Origin: an uncultured Lachnospiraceae bacterium
GTDB lineage: Bacteria > Bacillota > Clostridia > Lachnospirales > Lachnospiraceae
DNA length: 5,502 nt
Direction of reading: 5' to 3'
Assembly (NCBI GenBank): GCA_905193085.1
Contig: CAJJNI010000170.1
Span: 1 to 5,502 of the forward strand
Shown: positions 1 to 5,502 of the stretch, piece after piece
How positions within the stretch are numbered: position 1 is the stretch's first letter
Layout: each line of letters starts with the position of its first letter
Notes under the pieces: generated by a model
Database searches by the model: none
Told to the model about the DNA's origin: nothing
What the model saw: only the letters and a program-made list of their open reading frames with translations
Made by a program: the position numbers and the translations under genes

Positions 1-450
1 GTTAATAAACATATCTTTATTGTCTTTATGCTCTTTTATTACTCCCCTCGTCGCAAGTTCTTTTCTTCCGTTTTGTGTTTCCTGAATATAGTGATAATGA
101 CACTCAACTATATCGCTGTTTTTGGATATTCCAAGATTATACATACATTCATACATATTTACATCGACATAATCGTCCGAATCAGCAAAGCCGATATATT
201 CTCCAATGCTTAATTTAATTCCCATATTGCGCGCAGCTGCCTGTCCACCGTTTTCCTTTGTATATACTTTAATCTTACCCGGATATTTAGTCTGATAATC
301 ATTTAATAATTTAAGCGAATTATCAGTTGAACCATCATTTATGGCAATTATTTCAATATCATCTAATGTCTGATTAACTAAAGCATCAAAACATCTTTCC
401 AAATATTTTTCAGTATTATAAACCGGAACTATCACACTGACCTTTGCCAT
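1..450 (-). CDS. Family 2 glycosyltransferase, N-terminal part (cut by left edge)
   Basis: The first 150 residues are visible; the reading frame is open to base 1, so the C-terminus lies outside the window. The product is a GT-A fold family 2 glycosyltransferase, which adds a sugar from a nucleotide-sugar donor to a growing polysaccharide at the cytoplasmic membrane face. Visible signatures are the opening beta strand VSVIVPVYN (residues 4-12), the donor-binding NDGSTDNS (38-45), ENGGQAAARNMG (66-77) and the metal-binding DxD-type motif in FADSDDY (88-94). The ATG at 450 is preceded by GGAGAAA and lies 11 bases after the stop of the PHP phosphatase gene, so the two are almost certainly co-transcribed and translationally linked. 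Donor and acceptor cannot be told from this fragment. The neighbours suggest exopolysaccharide or capsule synthesis. The family call is firm and the specific substrate unknown. Confidence 0.93.
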   Translation of the reverse strand, partial: MAKVSVIVPVYNTEKYLERCFDALVNQTLDDIEIIAINDGSTDNSLKLLNDYQTKYPGKIKVYTKENGGQAAARNMGIKLSIGEYIGFADSDDYVDVNMYECMYNLGISKNSDIVECHYHYIQETQNGRKELATRGVIKEHKDNKDMFIN

Positions 451-461
451 ATCTTTTCTCC

Positions 462-1136
462 TTATTTTCCTGCCAATTCAGCACTTTTTTCAAATATATA
501 CGGATATTTTTTTAACTTCCTGACAGCTCTTTTAAATCTTATGTATGATTTACTGTCACGATGTATGTCACTGCCTATTGCGGCAACATTACCTGATTTT
601 AAATATTTTTTGCAGCTATGCCATTTTATTGTGTTACATATTGAATCAGCATTAAGCTGGACTTCAAACCCCAGATTTGTAAGTTTAGCTACCTGTGAAA
701 ACCGGTATCTGTCTGCATGCGCAATAATAACATTTAATTTGCAGCAGTCACTTAATCCGATTAATGTTTCTATAAGTTTTTCTGACCAGTTGTCTGAGAA
801 TGGCATTTCTACAAGGATAGTATTTGTATTTTCAATACATAAATCAGAAATCCGCTCCATCTTGTGAATATTTTCACAGAGAAGCACTTCTGCACCTTTA
901 ATAAGCGGAATTGTATCTTCAATAGTATTAATAATATCTACCCTGCTGTCTCTCTTTTTTAAAAATTGTTCCATGGTATCTTTATGTGGATAAAAATGTG
1001 GTGTGGCAACAATAAAATCTATACCTGCTTTATATGCCTGTTTCATATGCTCCATTGTCATATGAATATCAGTACTTCCATCATCTGTATCAGGAAGAAT
1101 ATGTGAATGAAAATCAACTATCATATTCCCTGCCAT
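462..1136 (-). CDS. CpsB/YwqE-type PHP-family tyrosine-protein phosphatase
   Basis: This is a metal-dependent phosphatase of the PHP superfamily (CpsB/CapC/YwqE group), which in relatives removes phosphate from the tyrosine tail of the partner BY-kinase. Metal-ligand motifs are present in family order: DFHSHILPDTDDG (residues 8-20), ATPHF (44-48), GAE (81-83), ILVEMP (107-112), IIAHADRY (137-144) and GSDIH (188-192). The usual IAHPERY is altered to IAHADRY. It has no signal peptide or membrane segment, so it is cytoplasmic. At 224 residues it is slightly short for the family. Start choice is uncertain: ATG 1136 has no clear Shine-Dalgarno sequence, while ATG 1124 (giving MIVDFHSH) matches the usual family start, with an AGGG sitting unusually close. 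Either start overlaps the end of the BY-kinase gene (23 or 11 bases), implying translational coupling. The function is assigned by motif and by its kinase neighbour. Confidence 0.93.
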   Translation of the reverse strand: MAGNMIVDFHSHILPDTDDGSTDIHMTMEHMKQAYKAGIDFIVATPHFYPHKDTMEQFLKKRDSRVDIINTIEDTIPLIKGAEVLLCENIHKMERISDLCIENTNTILVEMPFSDNWSEKLIETLIGLSDCCKLNVIIAHADRYRFSQVAKLTNLGFEVQLNADSICNTIKWHSCKKYLKSGNVAAIGSDIHRDSKSYIRFKRAVRKLKKYPYIFEKSAELAGK

Positions 1137-2499
1137 AATTTCTATAATTGTAGTCAGGTGATTTTACAGATATACCATTGTATATTATTCCACATATGTT
1201 TGCATCAAGTGATTCTAATTTTCTTACAATCATCTCAACTCTGTCAAATTTCGTTACCCACTCTCTGACAAGAAGTATATAGGCAGTTGCATCCTTTGCA
1301 AGGCAGAGGGCATCTGAGACTACACCAAGCGGCGGTAAATCAACAAAAATAACATCGTATTTTTCTTTACTGTCTGCAATCAGTTTATACCATCTGTCAC
1401 CAACTAAAAGCTCTGCCGGATTTGGCGGAACATCACCGCTTAAAATCAAATCAAAATTTTCCTTATAATTAATAATATTCACTTCTTCTGTAATACATGC
1501 AAGATACTCGCTAAGTCCTTTTTCTGATTTCATATCAAGCCTGTTACGCAGATGACTTTTTCGCATATCACCATCAATGAATAAAACCCTCTTGCCCATC
1601 TGTGCATATGAAACAGCTGTATTAAGTGAATTTAAAGTTTTACCTTCATGGGTATCAGCACTTGTAACAGCATATACAGGACATTTATCGCCTTTAGTTG
1701 TAAATAAAAGATTAGCTCTTATATTGCTGTATGCTTCTTTTATGGCAAAAGGACTGTCATTGTCAAGATTAACACTGACACTTCCGCCTTTTTTAGAAGG
1801 AGTTATCGAAGGCACTTCACCGAGAATAGGAATTGTAAATAAATCTTCTATCTCATATTTTCTTCTTACTGTTGTGTCATTAAGTCCCTTAAACATAAAT
1901 ACACATAATAAGATTATAAAGCCGGCGCCGCCGCCTAACACTGCGTATTTAAGAACACTTGTTGCCGCAAACGGTGCTGTTGGAAGTTCAGCCTTATCAA
2001 GAACTTCAATTCCGCCTGATTTTACAACACTTATAATTTCATTTGGCGCAAGCTCTCCGATTGTATTTGCAATATTCATTGCATTAACAGGATTTTCATC
2101 ATATACACTTACTTTAAAAACAGCAGTATTTTCTACAGCTTCTGCACCGATTCTTCCCTGCAGCATCTTTACAGTATACTTTCCTTCAACTTCTGCTGAA
2201 TCCAGAACTTTCTGCATAAATGAATTACTGCTGATAATCTGCATGTAACTTGATAAAAGAGATTTTGCAGATGTAAGTTCTGATGAGTCAAGGTTTACAT
2301 CTGTATCAGTTACATAGTCAGGACTGCTGTAAACATAAAAAGATATTGTCGCAACATATGTGGCACTTTGCCTGAAATATCCGGCAGCACCTGCAAGAAT
2401 TGCCATTATCAGCGCCCCAAGAATCATAAATTTCAACTTTGATTTTATAATCCAGAAAATTTTTTCCAAATGTAAATTAGATAATATTGTTTTAAACAC
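1114..2499 (-). CDS. Fused Wzz-type chain-length regulator and bacterial tyrosine kinase
   Basis: The 461-residue protein joins a polysaccharide co-polymerase membrane part to a cytoplasmic BY-kinase. Two membrane segments are visible, about residues 24-42 and 184-203, flanking a short external region of roughly 140 residues. The LPTAPFAA stretch (172-179) before the second segment fits the Wzz proline motif. The kinase part starts with EAYSNIRANLLF (255-266). It carries Walker A in ADTHEGKT (281-288), Walker A' in VLFIDGDMRK (305-314), PPNPAELL (358-365) and Walker B in VIFVDLPP (383-390). It ends in a tyrosine cluster, Y450, Y452, Y455 and Y459, the expected autophosphorylation sites. Such kinases govern polymer length and export and are reset by a CpsB-type phosphatase, here the next gene. 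Firmicute homologues are often split into CpsC and CpsD, so the single chain is notable. The start is GTG (bases 2497-2499) with AGAGAGG upstream; no better ATG is present. Confidence 0.95.
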   Translation of the reverse strand: MFKTILSNLHLEKIFWIIKSKLKFMILGALIMAILAGAAGYFRQSATYVATISFYVYSSPDYVTDTDVNLDSSELTSAKSLLSSYMQIISSNSFMQKVLDSAEVEGKYTVKMLQGRIGAEAVENTAVFKVSVYDENPVNAMNIANTIGELAPNEIISVVKSGGIEVLDKAELPTAPFAATSVLKYAVLGGGAGFIILLCVFMFKGLNDTTVRRKYEIEDLFTIPILGEVPSITPSKKGGSVSVNLDNDSPFAIKEAYSNIRANLLFTTKGDKCPVYAVTSADTHEGKTLNSLNTAVSYAQMGKRVLFIDGDMRKSHLRNRLDMKSEKGLSEYLACITEEVNIINYKENFDLILSGDVPPNPAELLVGDRWYKLIADSKEKYDVIFVDLPPLGVVSDALCLAKDATAYILLVREWVTKFDRVEMIVRKLESLDANICGIIYNGISVKSPDYNYRNYGREYDS

Positions 2500-2507
2500 C
2501 GGCTCAA

Positions 2508-2514
2508 CCTCTCT
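2508..2514 (-). promoter_or_regulatory. Ribosome binding site supporting the GTG start of the Wzz/BY-kinase
   Basis: On the minus strand AGAGAGG lies 8 bases before the GTG codon at 2499-2497. This spacing supports GTG as the true start; the next in-frame Met (residue 25) lies in the first membrane helix and would destroy it. Confidence 0.7.
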
Positions 2515-2537
2515 GTTTTTGTATTTTAGTATTTATT

Positions 2538-3491
2538 TTACAATGAAATTTCACCAAAGACAAGTCCCTTGTTCTTCAGGCATTGTATCTGCTCCATTAC
2601 TGTCATTTTATTTTTGGGTCTTTCTATAACATACATCTCAAGACCTGCTGCAATTAAAAGACATGTTTTCAATATTCTGCTGCTAAATCCCATCTCATAA
2701 TAACTATCCTTTTTATATAAACACTCAATTAAATAATTTATTTTTTGTGTACCTTTTACTTCCCTTATATTTACACTTTCACAGTCAGATGCTTCTAAAA
2801 TAACCAGATTTTTAAATTTGTTTTTCTTCTGTGTATCTTCTTTCATTTTAAGAGCAAATTTCTGTCTTCCTCCATCATTTATCTCTATCATGTTTTCTGG
2901 ATTTTTGGCATACCAGTCTACTGTATCAGAGCATAATTTCCTAAGAGGATAAGAACCCGTCGCATAGGGCGAACCGTCCTTTATTTCGACCTTTACAGAA
3001 TCATCAGAAACAAATCCTAATCCTAAATCAATGAGTGCATTTGCGAGTGTCGACTTACCGCTTCCGCTTCTGCCGCTTATAAGCATGGTGTGCGAATCTG
3101 TTAAAAGTCCGCTTCCATGAAGTATGATTTCATCATTCTGCATCATGGCAATTGGTACACACATATTTAAAATCCACTGTTCAAGGTTATATTTTTCTAT
3201 ATTACATGTCTTTTTGTAAAATATTTTATTTCCGTATTCCACTTTAAAAAAACCGACATTTTTTATATCGAACAGGCTTACATCCTTACGGATTTTCCCT
3301 GTATACCATAATGGATTTCCTGCTTCATCTTCTTTAGGACTATTTATAATATACTCCTGAATCTCATTATATTCCTCTATTTCGTTTTCTATTATCTGAA
3401 TTTTATTTTCAGTATCCTGTGATATTTCAGAAGCAGACGGTAATTCTATCTGAGACTCAATTCCAATGCCATAAACACTATATTTATACAT
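2538..3491 (-). CDS. HprK-like lasso-peptide tailoring kinase
   Basis: This 317-residue protein belongs to the HPr kinase/phosphorylase-like P-loop kinases found in lasso-peptide clusters. Characterised relatives (the paeninodin-type kinases) phosphorylate a serine at the precursor's C-terminus. It opens with YSVYGIGIESQIELP (residues 4-18), the typical start of this subgroup. The kinase core shows ILHGSGLL (123-130, equivalent to the HprK histidine region), Walker A GRSGSGKST (140-148) and the acidic pair FVSDDSV (160-166). The N-terminal part differs from true HprK, and no sugar-transport context is seen, so carbon-catabolite HPr kinase is unlikely. ATG 3491 has AAAGGAAAG with about 6 bases of spacing. 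The gene sits 72 bases after the precursor gene, beyond a hairpin, and 38 bases before the Wzz/BY-kinase. The fold is clear. The substrate is inferred from the cyclase and precursor next door, and an alternative cellular substrate cannot be excluded. Confidence 0.85.
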   Translation of the reverse strand: MYKYSVYGIGIESQIELPSASEISQDTENKIQIIENEIEEYNEIQEYIINSPKEDEAGNPLWYTGKIRKDVSLFDIKNVGFFKVEYGNKIFYKKTCNIEKYNLEQWILNMCVPIAMMQNDEIILHGSGLLTDSHTMLISGRSGSGKSTLANALIDLGLGFVSDDSVKVEIKDGSPYATGSYPLRKLCSDTVDWYAKNPENMIEINDGGRQKFALKMKEDTQKKNKFKNLVILEASDCESVNIREVKGTQKINYLIECLYKKDSYYEMGFSSRILKTCLLIAAGLEMYVIERPKNKMTVMEQIQCLKNKGLVFGEISL

Positions 3492-3513
3492 ATCTTACTT
3501 TCCTTTAATTTAA

Positions 3514-3545
3514 TATAGCCAATGCTCTAAACTGCATTGGCTATA
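3514..3545 (-). promoter_or_regulatory. Perfect 12-bp stem-loop between precursor and kinase genes
   Basis: Arms TATAGCCAATGC (3514-3525) and GCATTGGCTATA (3534-3545) pair without mismatch around an 8-base loop. On the transcript the hairpin starts 18 bases after the precursor stop codon and ends about 22 bases before the kinase start. It is followed by TTAAATTAAAGG, not a run of T, so it is a poor full terminator. A role as partial terminator, 3'-end stabiliser or processing site that raises the precursor-to-enzyme mRNA ratio is inferred. Similar precursor-downstream stem-loops are known in other lasso clusters. Confidence 0.75.
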
Positions 3546-3563
3546 CACTATAGATAGCTTCTG

Positions 3564-3728
3564 TTAAGCAGAAGCGTTATCTTCACCATATAACTGCTGA
3601 TATCCCCATTTACCGTTTAATTCAACCTGTGTTTTTTCTGAATCCGGAATATTAGGGTCTGATAAACCAAACGCTGTTTCTTTCATCTCTAATGTTTCAA
3701 ATTCCGGTGCCAACCATTCTTTTTTCAT
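3564..3728 (-). CDS. Lasso-peptide precursor (54 residues, leader plus core)
   Basis: This small gene encodes the ribosomal peptide substrate. The leader begins MKKEWLAPEF; W5-x-x-P8-x-F10 matches the aromatic-x-x-P-x-hydrophobic motif (YxxPxL type) that the B1 recognition protein binds in lasso leaders. KETAFG (residues 16-21) holds the leader end, with Thr18 as the candidate conserved Thr. The best ring is Gly21 to Asp29 (GLSDPNIPD), a nine-residue Gly-Asp macrolactam, followed by a 25-residue tail with Trp41, Tyr43, Tyr47 and the C-terminus GEDNASA. That makes a 34-residue core, long for the class, and puts Thr18 at -3 instead of -2. There is no cysteine, so no lanthipeptide or disulfide chemistry is indicated. 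ATG 3728 has a near-perfect GGAGGAG six bases upstream, and the stop is TAA. The call rests on the motif, size and position between cyclase and kinase. Exact cleavage site and ring are uncertain. Confidence 0.85.
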   Translation of the reverse strand: MKKEWLAPEFETLEMKETAFGLSDPNIPDSEKTQVELNGKWGYQQLYGEDNASA

Positions 3729-3734
3729 TAAAAT

Positions 3735-3741
3735 CTCCTCC
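3735..3741 (-). promoter_or_regulatory. Strong ribosome binding site of the precursor gene
   Basis: GGAGGAG on the minus strand lies six bases before ATG 3728. It is the best Shine-Dalgarno match in the window and fits high expression of a peptide substrate. It confirms that this short frame is translated and fixes its start. Confidence 0.85.
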
Positions 3742-3769
3742 AATTTTTATTATTTTATCTTACATTGAT

Positions 3770-3798
3770 ATAATATAAAATTGGCATGATTGTTACAA
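3770..3798 (-). promoter_or_regulatory. Putative sigma-A promoter for the precursor gene
   Basis: On the minus strand TTGTAA (3793-3798, 4 of 6 to the -35 consensus) and TATTAT (3770-3775, 5 of 6 to the -10 consensus) are separated by exactly 17 bases. Transcription would start near 3763, giving a leader of about 35 bases before the precursor ATG. The promoter lies within the 80-base gap after the cyclase stop codon. In AT-rich DNA such matches arise by chance, but the ideal spacing and location support it. Confidence 0.5.
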
Positions 3799-3808
3799 CA
3801 CTTCTATC

Positions 3809-5502
3809 CTATTTGTTAGACTTTTCATCTGTGTATTCAAGAAATATACATGTATAAATATGTCTTACAATTTCAAAATCCGTCATTTTCTCTATATCTT
3901 TATGTTGTAACTGTATTATGGCATCTTCGGAATTTATTCTGTTGTCATTTAAGTGATTTAAATATATATCAATCCATTCTTCTTTAATTCTTCTTTTTTC
4001 TTTCACTATTCTGTTTTTTAAATCTGCACTCTGTCTGCCCTGTTTCTTTGCTTCCAAAATATGTTTTGGAACTATATCTTTCATATAATCGGACACAAGA
4101 GCTCTCTGATAACCATCATGCGTATACTGTCCGTATGGAACGGACAGTGCAAATTCTATTATCCGCTTATCTCTCGTCGGATCTTTTAATATAACACCCG
4201 AATACAGCGAATTTTTCTGCGCAAATTCTCCGTAATGCCTGAACACATCAGCTGACATCATAACTTTCTGATAATTTTCACAGCTTAACAGAGCATCTTT
4301 TATTGTACGCATATTTTTTTCAATTCGTTCATTTGTTTTATTTTCATTTATATATTCTTCTTTTGCAAAACTGTTATCGTTCTTAAAATTATCAAGAAAC
4401 CTGTCATTTTTGCTAAAAGCATCCTTAAATGCTGTTTTAATTATTATTTTTCTCGAATAATTATGCCTTTTTTTTAACGCATCTGCCTCTTTATAAAGCT
4501 TAATAAATTTTGCATGTTTTACAAGCCATGCAAAATATAATGTTGCATTTTCATATGATATTGTTGAATTTCCAAACATTCCTCCAAGCAGAATTTTTCC
4601 GCCTGCCATTTGGCACTGTTTATATCCTTCATACATCCACAAAAGATTCTGTGGCGATTTATACGGAATTTCACATATCTGCATATATTTTTTTCTGTCA
4701 TCCCACGGATTCATCTGTGGCATATCCATAAATGCCGGAACAATATTTCTGATACATTGCACTGTCTTTTTTACCATTTCAGTTTCGTCTGTCTCATAAA
4801 ATTTCATCTGTTCTGAACATTCTTTTGCAAACTCACTTAAAGGCACCGAAGTAAATGAATACAGTTTTTGTCCTTTCTTTTCAAGCAATGCCGCTGCCAC
4901 AGCCGCCACAGCACTTGAATCATACCCGCCGCTTAATAAAACACCGGTATTGCCGCCTGACCTCAAACTATCACTTACACATTTATTAAAAAGATTAAGA
5001 AAATGCTGTTTATATTCTTCATTTGTTTTGTATTTAATCTGTTTTATATTTTCAAAAGGCCTCCAGTATATTTTCTTTAAAATTCTGTTTTTTGATATTT
5101 TTATATATGATGCCGGTGCTGTCCTGTATATATCTTTTATTGGTGTTTCTTCACACTCAGTAAACATATTATAATTATCCTGTCCTATAAAATCAGCCAA
5201 ATACCTTTCATTTAATTTAACAGAACCGATAATTTTTTCCAAAGGTTTCATTAGTGATGAATAATATAATATATTATCCTTTATTGTATAATAGACAAAT
5301 CTGTAACCGACTGCATCTGATAATATTATTACCTCATTCTTTTTTATATCATACCATACAGCACAGTATGCCCCGGCAATTTCATCAAGAACATGCTCTC
5401 CATAATTTTGGTATATTAAGTCAAGTAATTTTCCATCTGCAATATTGTCATCACAGTCCGAAAGAATTTTATCAGAAACATTTTTATCAGCAGATATTTT
5501 TC
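3809..5502 (-). CDS. Lasso cyclase, asparagine-synthetase family (5' end beyond right edge)
   Basis: This enzyme adenylates the side-chain carboxylate of a core Asp/Glu and closes the macrolactam with the freed core N-terminus. Visible are 563 residues to a TAG stop; lasso cyclases are usually about 600, so only a short N-terminal piece is missing. The first ~83 residues match the end of the class II glutamine-amidotransferase-like domain, with YGEHVLDEIAGAYCAVWYD (residues 33-51) and ILYYSS (77-82). The synthetase domain has the ATP-binding SGGYDSS (190-196, bases 4933-4913). It also has GGMFGNSTIS (306-315), DPTRDKRIIEFALSVP (440-455) and KKQGRQSAD (485-493), which correspond to the G-x-GN-TIS, DPT-D-R and R-G-Q-AAD signatures typical of lasso cyclases over housekeeping AsnB. 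The ATG at 5251 is internal: the frame is open and homologous upstream of it. The precursor gene follows after 80 bases. Confidence in cyclase over plain asparagine synthetase is high because of these motifs and the neighbours. Confidence 0.92.
   Translation of the reverse strand, partial: KISADKNVSDKILSDCDDNIADGKLLDLIYQNYGEHVLDEIAGAYCAVWYDIKKNEVIILSDAVGYRFVYYTIKDNILYYSSLMKPLEKIIGSVKLNERYLADFIGQDNYNMFTECEETPIKDIYRTAPASYIKISKNRILKKIYWRPFENIKQIKYKTNEEYKQHFLNLFNKCVSDSLRSGGNTGVLLSGGYDSSAVAAVAAALLEKKGQKLYSFTSVPLSEFAKECSEQMKFYETDETEMVKKTVQCIRNIVPAFMDMPQMNPWDDRKKYMQICEIPYKSPQNLLWMYEGYKQCQMAGGKILLGGMFGNSTISYENATLYFAWLVKHAKFIKLYKEADALKKRHNYSRKIIIKTAFKDAFSKNDRFLDNFKNDNSFAKEEYINENKTNERIEKNMRTIKDALLSCENYQKVMMSADVFRHYGEFAQKNSLYSGVILKDPTRDKRIIEFALSVPYGQYTHDGYQRALVSDYMKDIVPKHILEAKKQGRQSADLKNRIVKEKRRIKEEWIDIYLNHLNDNRINSEDAIIQLQHKDIEKMTDFEIVRHIYTCIFLEYTDEKSNK

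Noticed and set aside
28..213. Plus-strand 61-codon hydrophobic frame
   Set aside because: It is antisense to the glycosyltransferase, and its hydrophobicity is what an AT-rich antisense strand gives.
541..867. Plus-strand open frame of 108 codons
   Set aside because: It is antisense to the PHP phosphatase, whose motifs are clear; no ribosome binding site or domain was seen.
1577..2248. Plus-strand open frame of 223 codons
   Set aside because: It lies wholly opposite the well-supported Wzz/BY-kinase gene and shows no recognisable domain; it is an antisense shadow.
2538..3491. True HPr kinase/phosphorylase of carbon catabolite control
   Set aside because: The N-terminal part is of the lasso/PqqD-associated type (YGIGIESQIELP) and the neighbours are lasso genes, not sugar-transport or lipoprotein genes.
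3514..3545. Strong intrinsic terminator
   Set aside because: The stem is perfect but lacks a following T-run on the minus strand (TTAAATTAAAGG) and has only moderate GC content.
3790..3800. Small palindrome around TGTTACAACA overlapping the -35 box
   Set aside because: Arms of four bases are too short to separate from chance in AT-rich DNA.
4510..5174. Several short frames on both strands inside the cyclase gene
   Set aside because: All overlap the intact cyclase frame, have AT-rich low-complexity translations, and show no start signals.
3809..5251. A complete 480-residue asparagine synthetase starting at ATG 5251
   Set aside because: The reading frame is open and recognisably homologous upstream to the window edge, so this ATG is internal.
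3809..5502. Housekeeping AsnB asparagine synthetase
   Set aside because: GNSTIS, DPTRDKR and GRQSAD segments match lasso cyclases, and a precursor peptide and tailoring kinase are adjacent.

Overview
The window is AT-rich, every gene lies on the minus strand, and spacing is tight with purine-rich ribosome binding sites. Codon use is AT-biased. Together with a CpsB-type PHP phosphatase and a fused Wzz/BY-kinase, this suggests a low-GC Firmicute, most likely a gut or rumen Lachnospiraceae-type clostridium. That placement is inference from style and protein families, not from a marker gene. Transcription runs from high to low coordinates.

Right half (about 2538-5502): the core of a lasso-peptide (RiPP) biosynthetic cluster. 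In transcription order it holds a lasso cyclase of the asparagine-synthetase family (3809 to the right edge, N-terminus cut off), a 54-residue precursor peptide gene (3564-3728), and an HprK-like tailoring kinase (2538-3491). The precursor has a GGAGGAG ribosome binding site and a plausible sigma-A promoter of its own in the 80-base gap after the cyclase. A perfect 12-bp hairpin lies between precursor and kinase and is well placed to let the short peptide message outnumber the enzyme message. The leader-binding B1 protein, the B2 protease and an exporter are not in the window. They would be expected beyond the right edge.

Left half (1-2499): exopolysaccharide/capsule assembly genes. They are a one-piece Wzz-type chain-length regulator plus bacterial tyrosine kinase (1114-2499, GTG start), an overlapping CpsB/YwqE-type PHP tyrosine phosphatase (462-1136), and the first 150 residues of a family 2 glycosyltransferase (1-450, running off the left edge). 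Kinase and phosphatase form the usual opposing pair that cycles the tyrosine tail and so controls polymer production.

Only 38 bases, with no visible terminator, separate the lasso kinase from the Wzz/BY-kinase, so the two halves may be read as one transcript. The most interesting points are the precursor itself, whose predicted core is long and does not fit the usual Thr(-2)/ring-size rules at the same time, and the close linkage of a peptide-modifying serine-type kinase to an exopolysaccharide phosphorylation switch. There is no gene-free stretch longer than 80 bases.
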